Origin: Doryteuthis pealeii | Taxonomy: Eukaryota; Mollusca; Cephalopoda; Myopsida; Loliginidae | DNA length: 64,000 nucleotides | Assembly (NCBI GenBank): GCA_023376005.1 | Contig: CM042145.1 | Coordinates: 20,837,677-20,901,676, forward strand | Reading direction: 5' to 3' | Shown: positions 41,397-50,265 of the stretch, piece by piece | Numbering within the stretch: the first letter of the stretch is position 1 | Layout of the letters: every line of letters begins with the position of its first letter | Program-made: the position numbers and the translations under genes | Notes under the pieces: generated by a model | The model's database searches: none | What the model was told of the DNA's origin: nothing | Seen by the model: only the letters and a program-made list of their open reading frames with translations

Positions 41397-42062
41397 AGAG
41401 AAACTAATATATATATAACGAGGAGGTAATAAAGATATATATATAGAGAGAGGGGGAAAGTGACCGGCAGAATGTAAAGTAAGAGACAGGTCTTCCTGAT
41501 TTTCAGTGCATACAAAAGGTACAGGTTGAATGCTGAACTTAGCTCAAACAAATTTTTGGTAAAAATTCAAATATATAACGAGGAGGTAATAAAGATATAT
41601 ATAGAGAGGGGGAAAGTGACTGGCAGAATATGAAGTAAGAGACATGTCTTCCTGATTTTCAGTGCATATGCAAAAGGTACAGGTTGAATGCTGAGCTTAG
41701 CTCAAACAAATTTTTAGTAAAAATTCAAATATATAACGAGGAGGTAATAAAGATATATAGAGAGAGGGGGAAAGTGACCAGCAGAATGTGAAGTAAGAGA
41801 CAGGTCTTCCTGATTTTCAGTGCATATGCAAAAGGTACAGGTTGAATGCTGCAGAAATTATGAAGTAAGAGACATTCCTGATTTTCATGCATATGCAAAA
41901 GGTACACGTTAAAAGCTGAGGAGGTAATAAAGATATATATAGAGAGGGGAAAGTGACCGACAGAATATGAAGTAAGAGACAGGTCTTCCTGATTTTCAGT
42001 GCATATGCAAAAGGTACAGGTTGAATGCTGAACTTAGCTCAAATAAATTTTTAGTAAAAATT
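41397..42062 (+). repeat. Tandem repeat, unit about 162 bp, about four copies
   Basis: AACGAGGAGGTAATAAAGAT occurs at about 41418, 41577 and 41737, with a truncated form at 41918. Each unit goes on with GAGGGGGAAAGTGACC, GTCTTCCTGATTTTCAGTGC, AAAGGTACAGGTTGAATGC and TAGCTCAAACAAATTTTT. A diverged single relative lies at 61845-61960. Confidence 0.9.
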
Positions 42063-42239
42063 AAAATTCTGCTTTTAACTAATTATTACTATGTTAATTA
42101 TTATTATCCCTGGCCATGTTAACTGTTCACAGTTTCCTTTAATTTGATAATTAGATTTCTTTTCCAAATGCAAGTTAATTAGAAGAGTGCATCAAACTGA
42201 GATGAAGGCAGTGACAATTTTATAGTGACAAAAATAACT

Positions 42240-42684
42240 GGTTAAATCGAACTCAACGGGCCCAAATTCCACCATCGTATGTCACCCTGCCAAATGAAAA
42301 AAAAAAAAAAATACCAAAAATCAGGGAATTAACCGAATTTAATGAAACTTTCAGTGTTGATATATTAATGAATAAAAAATATAACGCACCAGTTATTTTA
42401 TTTAAAAAAACTTTTAAATGTTTGCAGGTCAGTTAACTTTGAACTCTGTATCTTTGAGAATCTGTGTTATGCCTCAAATATGTGTGGTTCAAATTAACTG
42501 ACCTGAACAAATGTAAAAGTTTTTAAATAAAATAACTGGTGCAGTATATCTTTTATTCATTAATATATCAACATTGAAAATTGTCATTAAATTCGGTTAA
42601 ATCCCTGGTTTTTGATATTTTTTTTTTTTTTCGGTGGGGTGACATTACAATGGTGGAATTTAGTCCGTTAAGTTCGATTTAACC
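42240..42684. mobile_element. Long-armed fold-back MITE, complete, 8-bp TSD
   Basis: The ends are GGTTAAATCGAAC and its exact complement GTTCGATTTAACC. Arms of about 200 bp mirror AACCGAATTTAATGAAA, GTTGATATATTAATGAAT, GCACCAGTTATTTTATTT and AGGTCAGTTAACTTTGAA. The flanks AAATAACT (42232-42239) and AAATAACT (42685-42692) form a perfect 8-bp target-site duplication. No coding capacity. An 8-bp duplication is usual for hAT-type transposition, but the superfamily is not proven. Confidence 0.92.
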
Positions 42685-42773
42685 AAATAACTTTAGTGGC
42701 AACTAATTGAAAGCAACCTGAGAAGATATAATTAACAACAAAACATTCAACTTTTATTTTGTTATATTTATAT

Positions 42774-43022
42774 AGGGCCGGTTTAGCTCAGTCAATAGAA
42801 CGTCCGACTAGGAACCACAAGGTTCCGGATTTGATACCGACCCTCGCCGACTCAGTGTATGAGTAGCATAGGGATCTGTGTGATAAAGTGAAGAGCCGAT
42901 GGTAGGTGTGGTGCTCCACCTCAGATGCCAAAAACAATCTCCTAGGTCTAGCACTAGTGAAAAGGGGATAGACTCCCTCGCTGTCTGATACCGACTTGAG
43001 GCCACGCTGCCAACAACTTTAT
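42774..43022 (+). mobile_element. Family A SINE, full length
   Basis: GGGCCGGTTTAGCTCAGTCA, GGATTTGATACCGACCCTCG, AAAAGGGGATAGACTCCC, ending CAACAACTTTA. Confidence 0.92.
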
Positions 43023-43023
43023 A

Positions 43024-43205
43024 ATGGAGATTGTGTGTCTATCTGTAACTGAAACTATATCACTACTCAAGTCACAATTCCCTTAGTTATTTACATCACA
43101 TTCTCCATGATTTCATTTTTATTTAAATTTCAATTCTTAATAAAATAGTCTTACATTATTAATACTGTTGGCCTTATCTACATATCAATAACATGCAATT
43201 GTATT
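43024..43205 (+). mobile_element. Helitron-like family F, 5' portion
   Basis: Reverse-orientation match to 1690-1886: ATAATGGAGATTGTGTGTC, CAAGTCACAATTCCCTTAG, GGCCTTATCTACATATCAAT, AACATGCAATTGTA. It begins right at the 3' end of a family A SINE. Confidence 0.65.
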
Positions 43206-43227
43206 TATATATATATATATATATATA

Positions 43228-43482
43228 TTTACCAACCCTTCTGCACGAGCAGGATGCGACACGAGGTCAATGTCTTAAGCGGAGTTTAACAGGTTTGAAT
43301 TCAGTGTTTTCCTTCTCCTAAACCGGTTGCCTAACCAAGGTTAAAGAGCCCAGTCTGCCCTACTATTTGCCCATAGCTGGAGGGAGAGTAGGATTCATAC
43401 CTTTCCCAAGGGTATTAGCGCTAAGTGAAATGCAATTACCACGTCCATTTCCCATGACTTTAACCATTACACCATGCGCTTA
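43228..43482 (-). mobile_element. Family B SINE
   Basis: TACCAACCCTTCTGCACGAG, GTTTAACAGGTTTGAATTC, AAGGGTATTAGCGCTAAGTG, ending CCATTACACCATGCGC. Box B is deleted, leaving GCAATTACCACGTCC. The same deletion is in 58485-58705. Confidence 0.9.
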
Positions 43483-43642
43483 TTTATATATATACAACAA
43501 AATAATGGTTTACAGGGTGAACGGCAAGGCATATTGCATATTGATATTAAAAATTTGATTTTAATAAATATTTGCTTGGAGTTAGACAGATTTAATTATT
43601 TCCCCAGATCATCAATAAAAACCCTACAATTTATTAAGAAAT
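43483..43642. other. Unassigned
   Basis: No recognised element. Confidence 0.4.
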
Positions 43643-43730
43643 TTTAGTTGGGACCCATAAATTTTCCTGGGGACTCATTCAAAGCAAATATGTGTGTCCC
43701 AGGACACTAAATCAAAAAGCTGCATCACTA
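43643..43730 (+). repeat. Dispersed repeat shared with 37.5 kb
   Basis: See 37330-37592; same landmarks with few differences. Confidence 0.8.
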
Positions 43731-44636
43731 AACTAGATCACTCTTGTCATCATGCCTCCCACAGCTGTATATAAAGTGATACCCACCACATGGTAACCAT
43801 TTGGTCTAATGGTCACATAGGTGAGAAACTGACAGTCACCAAGCACTGTTTTGACTCTGTGTCTATGCTGTGCTAACTTATATAGTACTTTGAGTGTGTG
43901 TAAGTCTTGCTATGTTAAATAAATCTTACCAATGATATGATGAGTTACATTTATGGGGTAGCAGGAGGTTTAATGTTTTAAGATTTAAACGTAGCTGGTT
44001 ATTGTTGGTGTGTGTTCTTAGGGTTAGCTTTTAACCCCGGTGGTCGCGCTGAAAAGGAAGGAATTCAAGGAACAAAGAAGGAAGAGACAAAGACAAAAGG
44101 TGGTTTTATGATGTAGTTTTTATTCACCAGTCATAGTCACTAGATGGCAAGTGAATTTCTCCCTGGCTAGTAGTAGTGTCTTGTCAGAGTTAAGGCCTTT
44201 AAGTCAGAAAAGCAGAGAGATTCTCTTTGGGGTCGAAAGTTGGGTCCTTTTTTTCCGCATATTCGCAGAGGGTTCTTCTGGTGAAGGCTCATGGGAGTTT
44301 ATTTAAAAAAAAATTTTTTTTATTTTAAACCCCACACATTGCTAGTTTTACAATAGGGCATTAAGTTTGTATGGGAAGCCATTTTGTTTCTGTAGAAGTG
44401 TTTTTTTTTTTTTTTATTTATTTTATTTTAAGCATAACCATCTGAATATTTTATAATTGGATTGCAAAGTAATATATCTTTCAAAAGAGGCCATTGACTG
44501 TGGGTGTGTCTGTTTCTTTTTTAGATATAACAGTTCATTTCTCTCACAGCTGTTGAAGTTGTGTGACACATAGCCACTTCTTACACATTAAAACACATCT
44601 AACGTGATTCTGAAAAATGAGGAAAATTTTTTAGAC
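43731..44636. other. About 900 bp of unassigned, moderately complex sequence
   Basis: No internal repeat, no terminal repeats I can pair, no credible frame. It could be a decayed LTR or a host intron; the sequence does not decide. Confidence 0.35.
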
Positions 44637-44715
44637 TACAATATCAACCAGTGTTTCCCAATGCATTTGTTGAATGACCACCAAAACCTTTTATTTTTTT
44701 TATAACACCCACTTT
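44637..44715. mobile_element. Possible hAT terminal fragment
   Basis: CAACCAGTGTTTCCCAATGC followed by GAATGACCACCAAAACC resembles CAGTG(T/G)TTCCCAA hAT ends. No partner end found. Confidence 0.4.
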
Positions 44716-44936
44716 TACCTAATAAAGCAAATTTATTTTATTTACATAGGTTTGTAAAAGACTTTAAAGTTATGCTAATATATAAACTTTGGGACCATAT
44801 CCTTAGTGATGATGAAGATGGAAATCGTGGTAGACCCATAATTTTTTTGACAATTATTATAGGTCTATTTTTTTATGAAATATTGAGCTTGCTTGGATTA
44901 ATTACTAATGCCACTACAACAGAAATACTAAAGCGG

Positions 44937-44937
<1 letters not shown>

Positions 44938-44987
<50 letters not shown>
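44938..44987. repeat. (TA)n microsatellite
   Basis: Pure TA, about 50 bp. Confidence 0.97.
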
Positions 44988-44989
<2 letters not shown>

Positions 44990-45149
44990 AGCATTAAAAA
45001 GAACCCACCTCAAAGAGGTTTTTTCACAGAACAGATGGACTTGCTACTACTAATACACTCTTCTACCCAGATTATAATAGCATGTCAAACCCTCAAAAAA
45101 TATTTCAATTTCTATAATTCTTTTATAATGCTCCTTTTTCTAAAAAAAA

Positions 45150-45273
45150 AAAACCTCTCTAAAAACAATTTCTTCAAACAAGAAATCTTCTCCTGATGAT
45201 GACCTAAGGTCGAAACTAGTTGAGAATGAATAACATATAAGAAATATTCCTGTTTGTCATATCACTTTTTGTT

Positions 45274-45279
<6 letters not shown>
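45150..45279 (+). mobile_element. (TA)n-bounded repeat end with hammerhead-like core
   Basis: CTGATGA (45193), one extra T, GACC, loop TAA, perfectly complementary GGTC, GAAAC. It ends at a (TA)n tract (45280-45302). Confidence 0.6.
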
Positions 45280-45323
<44 letters not shown>

Positions 45324-45326
<3 letters not shown>

Positions 45327-45461
45327 GGTGTGTCAAAGTATCGAGATTGAAGCTGTATTTACCAAGATAGAAATGAACAATGAATGGAACATTAATTTTC
45401 TTCAATATACAAGGTGTATAAAAAAAATGACAAAAAATCTTGAAACTTTTTTGACACACCT

Positions 45462-45463
<2 letters not shown>
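45324..45463. mobile_element. Small MITE in a (CA)n/(GT)n context
   Basis: Termini CAAGGTGTGTCAAA and TTTGACACACCTTG are exact complements. The 140-bp interior also holds ACAAGGTGTATAAAAAAA. CA repeats lie on the left and GT on the right, so the microsatellite itself is inverted around it. A related end pair (CAAGGTGTCAATC and TGACACACCTT) is at 52284-52317. Confidence 0.75.

Positions 45464-45486
<23 letters not shown>

Positions 45487-45530
<44 letters not shown>
45487..45530. repeat. (TA)n microsatellite
   Basis: Ends exactly at the next fold-back. Confidence 0.97.
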
Positions 45531-45533
<3 letters not shown>

Positions 45534-45946
45534 TGAAAGAGATAGAAAAACAAATGTTAATAGTACGCTGACAGATATCTGTTTTGACCCTTTATAAAAA
45601 CACTCTTCTTCAAGTGCAACTATATTGATGAAAGAATGAAGGAGAAATAGTTAACAGTTTGGCATGTTTTATCTTCTATTACATTTTTACTTCAAATTTT
45701 ATTGAGTTTTTCTCATTGATGTTGAGACTTTTAGTTTTAAAAATAAAATTTATTTCATTTTTAATCCAAAATACGCATTTTTTATAGAATGTTAGCATTA
45801 TTTGAACCTGTCGTGCCAAACGATTAACTATTTCTCCTTCTTTCTTTCATAAATATAGTTGCTCTTGAAGAAGACCATTTTTATAAAGGTTGAAACCGAT
45901 ATTGGTCAGCGTACTATTAACATTTGTTTTTCTATCTCTTTTCAGT
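45531..45946. mobile_element. Fold-back element with hammerhead-like core
   Basis: Arms of about 135 bp (45531-45665, 45808-45946) mirror AGATAGAAAAACAAATGTTA, AATAGTACGCTGAC and AGGAGAAATAGTTAA. In the right arm CTTGAAGA is followed by A, GACC, an 11-nt loop, GGTT (one G-U pair) and GAAAC. The right edge is the ACTGTCGGATTTATTTCC block, then TA. Confidence 0.8.
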
Positions 45947-45972
45947 CGTACTGTCGGATTTATTTCCATTTA

Positions 45973-46012
45973 TTATATATATCTATATATCTATATCTAT
46001 ATATATTATATC

Positions 46013-46070
<58 letters not shown>

Positions 46071-46075
46071 TCACA
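45973..46075. repeat. (TA)n/(CA)n compound microsatellite
   Basis: TA-rich, then CA at 46045-46070. Confidence 0.95.
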
Positions 46076-46284
46076 TAGTATAAATGGGGATGCCGACGTA
46101 AAATAAATTTTCCATTCATTAAAATTAGTTTCCAAGAATTTTTGGGAAAAATTATGTCACATAGTTTTAAAATGAAGATGCCGATGTTAGTCAGTATGTG
46201 TTTTTTCCTCATATTTGAAGATCAACAAAAGCAGCCACACACCAAAGGCAAAGGCTCACAGACTTTTTGTTTTTTATTAATAAT
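46076..46284. repeat. Decayed fold-back
   Basis: GATGCCGACGTAAAATAAAT and its rough complement TTTTAAAATGAAGATGCCG, plus an echo of TATGTCACATAG, suggest an old palindrome centred near 46140. Confidence 0.45.
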
Positions 46285-46410
46285 TCATTTTTTCCTTAAA
46301 CCAACGAAAGCCCTGATTAAGGTTTGTTAAACAGACCAAAACACTGCAGTGTAGGCTTATTAAACATCATTCGTTAATGAAACTTGTTTTTTTCAATTTT
46401 TACTAAATTA
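46285..46410 (+). mobile_element. Family E half element
   Basis: TTTTTTCCTTAAACCAACGA, AAGCCCTGATTAAGG, AAAACACTGCAGTG and ATGAAACTTGTTTTTTTC follow the right arm of 14755-14886. The core is decayed (CTGATTA). Confidence 0.7.
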
Positions 46411-46639
46411 CATGTTCTCATGCTTCGCTCCCTTTGCAATTAACCACCTTACTCTGCATATCTCTTCCAACTCACTCCTCACTTTTGATCCTATCTCTCT
46501 CCCCATCCACCAAAGATTCCTTCTGACCAATCAAATCCTCACAAACACTATCCCATCCACCTGACTTCATCTCCAAATTCACCCCTCTCCTGTCCACTTT
46601 CTCTTCTATAAAACACATGTATGATGATTTAATGATCAA
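46411..46639. other. Unassigned C/T-rich sequence
   Basis: A minus-strand 83-codon frame here has no recognisable domain. Confidence 0.4.
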
Positions 46640-46745
46640 ATAAACGACTGATGAAGCTGAGCTCAATGCATGGCAAAATATATCTCCTACATATACTTGT
46701 CTGAGTTTTGTTCCTTTGTCCACATTTCTCCCTCTATTCTTTATT
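46640..46745 (+). mobile_element. Family H half element
   Basis: CGACTGATGAAGCTGAGCTC, then AAATATATCTCCTACATATA, CTTGTCTGAGTTTTGTTCC and GTCCACATTTCTCC, as in the right arm of 15770-15848. Confidence 0.65.
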
Positions 46746-46756
46746 ACATATATATA

Positions 46757-46948
46757 TAATCAATGGTAATATTATGGTTTTACACTCATAACTTGAAGTT
46801 TCATGGTAATCCAATCATCAGATGAGTTCAATGGTTGAGATCTTAAAAACCAGTTGTGAAATGGTCTCAACCATTGAACTAATCTGATGATTGGATTACC
46901 ATGAAACTTCAAGTTATGAGTGTAAAACCATAATATTACCATTGATTA
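46757..46948. mobile_element. Near-perfect 192-bp palindromic fold-back
   Basis: Termini TAATCAATGG and CCATTGATTA. Arms of about 80 bp (AATATTATGGTTTTACACTC, CTTGAAGTTTCATGGTAATC) are almost mismatch-free. A TA tract precedes it. The right flank (CTGCTCT ... TTAGCATTGAGCACC) is the same as at 15541. Confidence 0.92.
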
Positions 46949-47020
46949 TAAATCTGCTCTGCTTTATTAGCATTGAGCACCTTTCATGCAAATACTTTTC
47001 TCATTTTTTCATTCACTATT

Positions 47021-47460
47021 CATTATATATTATATATACACCCACACATTATGTGTTTTGATGTTGTTTTTCCATAGTTTAAAGTCGACTGGAGCTGTGA
47101 ACTGCAGTCAGTAGTAATGTTAGATGGCACCTGATAATTGGTGATCCAGAGTCAAAGAAAAGACTAACAAATCCGGTTTTTGTTGACTTGGTAGTAAGAA
47201 GGTTTATTAGTGCAAGCTGGTAAGATCTTGAGTATATCTCCGAAAAGAAAATATAGATTTGTTGGTATGTTGTTGTTGTTGTTTTGAATGCCAGATTACA
47301 GTTTGCAGTGACAATGGCTTAAGACTCAAGGTCACTGTTAATTCATTGGGGGTGATCCAAAAGATTACCTCATGGAAGTCGGACTAGGCATTTCTTATAT
47401 ACAGAAACTGATTCTGTGTGTAAATTGGATTAATGCTTGTTGGTGAGATGAAAACATATA
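47021..47460. other. Unassigned sequence
   Basis: Moderate complexity, no repeat match, no credible frame. Confidence 0.35.
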
Positions 47461-47810
47461 AAGAAAAATTCCTTTTCTCCTTCATCATCTTTTTCCTTTT
47501 TTTTTCTTTTTTTCATTCTTATTTTGTTTGTTCTTTTTTCTCATTGTAATTCATTCATTTGTTATTCATTTTATTTCTTCATTCTTTCTTTTTCTTTTCT
47601 CTTGGTCATTCTTCTGTTATTTTCATTCTTTATTTTCTTTCTTTATTTTCATTCTTTTTCTTTTTTTCCTTTGTTATTCCTTTAATTTCTTCATTCATTT
47701 CCATCTTCTTTTTTCTTTCTTTCCTTTTTCATTCCTTTCATTCATCTGTTATTTTTTTTTCAGTCTTCATTCACTACATCTTTCTCTCCCTTCTACCAAA
47801 TAATTAGATT
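47461..47810. repeat. Pyrimidine-rich (TTCATTCTTT-type) low-complexity tract
   Basis: Imperfect TTCATTC and TTTTCTTT units. The Phe/Leu-rich frames of up to 91 codons are translations of it. Confidence 0.9.
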
Positions 47811-48140
47811 TTTTTTAACTTAAAAAACAAAAAACAAAAAAAAAACACTCTTAGATTTTGGATTGGATTCATGCCTTTTAGGCGAGTTTGGTAAGATCAG
47901 GAAATAGGTTCAAGAAAATGAATTTGGAAGTTTTTTTTTTTGTTTTTTTTTGTTTTTTCTTCCATGCGGATCTTTCGAGTTGCCAGATTCAGAGTGTTGT
48001 ACCAAGAATATATTTCTTTGAATACCAATGCTGTGCTGTGAAAGTTTTTTTTTTTTTTTTTTTTTCCTTTTTCTTGGAGATTCTTTTTAAGAAGTTGAAC
48101 ATTCTGTTACGAAAGAGAATGCTTCTGTATTTGTGCATGT
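47811..48140. other. Unassigned, T-rich
   Basis: T runs at 47930-47960 and 48046-48066. The frame at 47888-48154 is Phe-rich low complexity. Confidence 0.45.
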
Positions 48141-48147
48141 ACATATT

Positions 48148-48240
48148 TACCTAACCCCTCCACTATGGACAGGATGTGACACAAGGTAATTTATTAAGCA
48201 GAGTACACTTTGAATTCAAATTGGCACTGTTCCATTTAGA
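48148..48240 (-). mobile_element. Family B SINE, 3' fragment
   Basis: TTTACCTAACCCCTCCAC, CAGGATGTGACACAAGG, TTTGAATTCAAATTGG. Confidence 0.8.
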
Positions 48241-48348
48241 CATCATTACTTTAGTTTACAAGTTGCACTTTAAATTATAAATTTTAAAAGTTTAAAACTT
48301 TAGTCTGAATTTTTTTTATTATCCTCTTATATATATATATATATATAT

Positions 48349-48573
48349 ACTAATTCCTTGCTTCTACTCGATCTGTTAAAAACGAGACATGAAAACTATT
48401 CCATCGTTTCCCACCTGAGGATGGCAAAGTGTATTGCCGAAAGCACTAGTGTTGAAACATTCGGTGGACTGGTATACCAGTTCCACCCTGACACCAGAAG
48501 GATGGCCCGAAGATTAGAACGGATCAATGGAAAGACTTGTCAGACAGGAATTGTCTGTTCAATTCAACGAAAC

Positions 48574-48582
<9 letters not shown>
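48349..48582 (+). mobile_element. (TA)n-bounded element with hammerhead-like core
   Basis: Precisely flanked by TA tracts at 48330-48348 and 48583-48606. The core near 48415 is CTGAGGA, one T, GGC, loop, GCC, GAAAG. The frame 48358-48699 (113 codons) starts in it and runs through the TA tract into a SINE, so it is not a gene. Confidence 0.6.
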
Positions 48583-48607
<25 letters not shown>

Positions 48608-48609
<2 letters not shown>

Positions 48610-48862
48610 TCCGGGTTAGCTCAGTTGGTAGAGCATTCGGTTAGAAACCATAAGGTTCCTAGTTTGATACCGGCCCTCGCCAACTTGGCATATGAGTAGC
48701 ACAATGATCTGTGTGGTAAAGTAAGGAGCTGATGGTAGGTGTGGTGCTCCACCTCAGATGCAAAACAATCTCCTTGGTCTAGTAATAGTGAAAAGGGGAT
48801 AGACTCCCTTGCTGATTGGCTGATAACGACTTTAGGCCACTCCAACGACTTTACTTACTTAC
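48608..48862 (+). mobile_element. Family A SINE, full length
   Basis: CCGGGTTAGCTCAGTTGGTA, GGTTCCTAGTTTGATACCGG, ending CGACTTTACTTACTTACTTA. Confidence 0.93.
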
Positions 48863-49167
48863 TTATATATATATGTATATATATAAAAAGCATATATACA
48901 TTATATATATTAAACCACCCAGACAGTTAACATCATCACCACCCGGTCAAAAACACCACCACCCCTTAAGAAGATGAGAATAACCGAAACCCGATATCTT
49001 TACAGGGATCCCTCCAAAAAGTATATATATATAGCCTCATGAATTATCTGTGTACTATTTTCAATAAAGTTAGTGGTCTGATGAAACTCATAAGTATACA
49101 CAGATACCTGTGGGCAGAAATAGATCTATAACTACAAAATGGCCGATTTTTAAGCCTTTATCTTTAC

Positions 49168-49171
<4 letters not shown>
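48863..49171. other. TA tracts and unassigned sequence
   Basis: Short TA tracts at 48864-48885 and 49022-49031. TAACCGAAACCCGATATC near 48981 loosely resembles a decayed ribozyme-family end. Confidence 0.35.

Positions 49172-49200
<29 letters not shown>
49172..49200. repeat. (TA)n microsatellite abutting a hammerhead
   Basis: The TA run stops at 49200. The next base is the complement of the predicted nucleotide 17 of a minus-strand hammerhead. Confidence 0.95.
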
Positions 49201-49204
<4 letters not shown>

Positions 49205-49240
49205 TAGTGTTTCAATGTTTCACATCTCTTCAGTGTGGCT
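49201..49240 (-). ncRNA. Hammerhead ribozyme core, type I-like with minimal stem III
   Basis: Minus strand, in order: AGCCACA (possible stem I strand), CTGAAGA (fits CUGANGA), stem II GATGT with ACATT (five pairs, one G-U), loop GAA, GAAA, then C, five nucleotides ACTAT, G and TC. C15.2-G16.2 and A15.1-U16.1 form a two-pair stem III, and C of GTC is the predicted cleavage-site nucleotide. Every conserved core base is present. Hammerheads with very short stem III are known from Penelope-like retroelements. The downstream stem I strand is replaced by TA repeat, so activity as a single unit is doubtful. Confidence 0.72.
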
Positions 49241-49358
49241 AGACTTAGCAACTACTTCTATCTGGGAGCGAAACCTGACTCTTCATCAGTCTGATTCCTT
49301 AATCCCATCAGCTGCCAGAAAGAAGCGGAGTTTTAACTGATAAATACATACATCAGCA
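49201..49358 (-). mobile_element. Family G element, proximal part
   Basis: Paralogous to 55357-55515 and 55845-55995 (CTTCAGTGTGGCTAGAC, GCGAAACCTGACT/GCAAACCTCGACTGACT, CAGCTGCC, TAAATACATACATC). The element continues after the nested MITE at 49617. Confidence 0.75.
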
Positions 49359-49366
49359 TATATATT

Positions 49367-49608
49367 GGTTAAATCAAACATATCTTTGAGGCATGACACA
49401 GATTCTCAAAGATATGTGGTTCAAAGTTAACTGACCTGAAAACATATAGAAGTTTTTAAATAAAATAACTAGTGCATTATATATTTTATTCATTAATATA
49501 TCAACACTGAAAATTTCATTAAATTCAGTTTATTGCTTGATTTTTAGTATTTTCTTTTTCTTTCGACATACGATGGTGGAATTTAGGTCCGTTAAGTTGG
49601 ACTTAACC
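49367..49608. mobile_element. Fold-back MITE nested in family G, exact 8-bp TSD
   Basis: GGTTAAATC...GACTTAACC ends. The flanks TATATATT at 49359-49366 and 49609-49616 are identical. The left arm is largely deleted (about 20 bp before the palindrome centre). The paralogous uninterrupted site is at about 55520-55545. Confidence 0.9.
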
Positions 49609-49616
49609 TATATATT

Positions 49617-49715
49617 TTATGATCACTAGAGAGCTTAACTCTGTAAATAACAGACAAGTCTTGCTTTATGTTAATGGTGAAAGTCAGTTAAAGACCTTTT
49701 TTTTGTTGATCTTTT
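49617..49715 (-). mobile_element. Family G element, distal part
   Basis: TTATGATCACTAGAGAGC, AACTCTGTAAATAACAGA and GGTGAAAGTCAGTTAAAG match 55540-55620 (TTATTATCACCAGAGAG, TCTGTAAACAGATG, GGTGAAAGTTTATTAAAG). Confidence 0.75.
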
Positions 49716-50265
49716 TATTCTATATAGTTTTGAAAATTTATACTCCTGCGTCTTTTTAATTTCTTTCTTTTTCAGTTTTCTAATCATTTTGGAATAAATA
49801 ATAGAATTTCTTTGAGTTTTATTTACATAGCAAACAGATGTTCACATCTGTTATATTTTCATCTGGCTTAATCTTTTTCACTCCTTTTTTTTTTTTTTTT
49901 TTTTTTTAAATTTCTTTTTTTACTCCTATTTCTTTCATCTGTAATTACAACTGTATCTCTCTTCAAACACTTTTTCTTTTTGTACACATCTCGTTGATTC
50001 TTTTAGCTGTATCAATTGGCGGTGTTGTTTGTCCAACCGGTAGTCTGATGGTCGGTCTCTGCATGTCTGGCATTAGTTACAGGGATTTTTTTCTTTTTTT
50101 TTTTTCATCCATTTTATCTTTTGAAGACTTCATCTGAATATCTTAATTCATCTGTTCTCTCTTATTTGGTAAGTTCATGTGAAAATGTGGTTTTCATATT
50201 TCTCGTAAGGAACCTTTTCGTTTTCACCCTTTTTTACACAATACAAGATTTATATCGGTTACAAT
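49716..50265. other. T-rich unassigned sequence
   Basis: T runs at 49886-49907 and 50087-50105. The frame starting at 50121 runs into the following minisatellite and has no domain. Confidence 0.4.

Noticed and set aside
44040..44340. Possible LTR or exon in a more GC-balanced stretch
   Set aside because: No second copy, no TG...CA ends and no frame of useful length.
48358..48699. 113-codon frame
   Set aside because: It runs from a (TA)n-bounded element through a TA tract into the head of a SINE.
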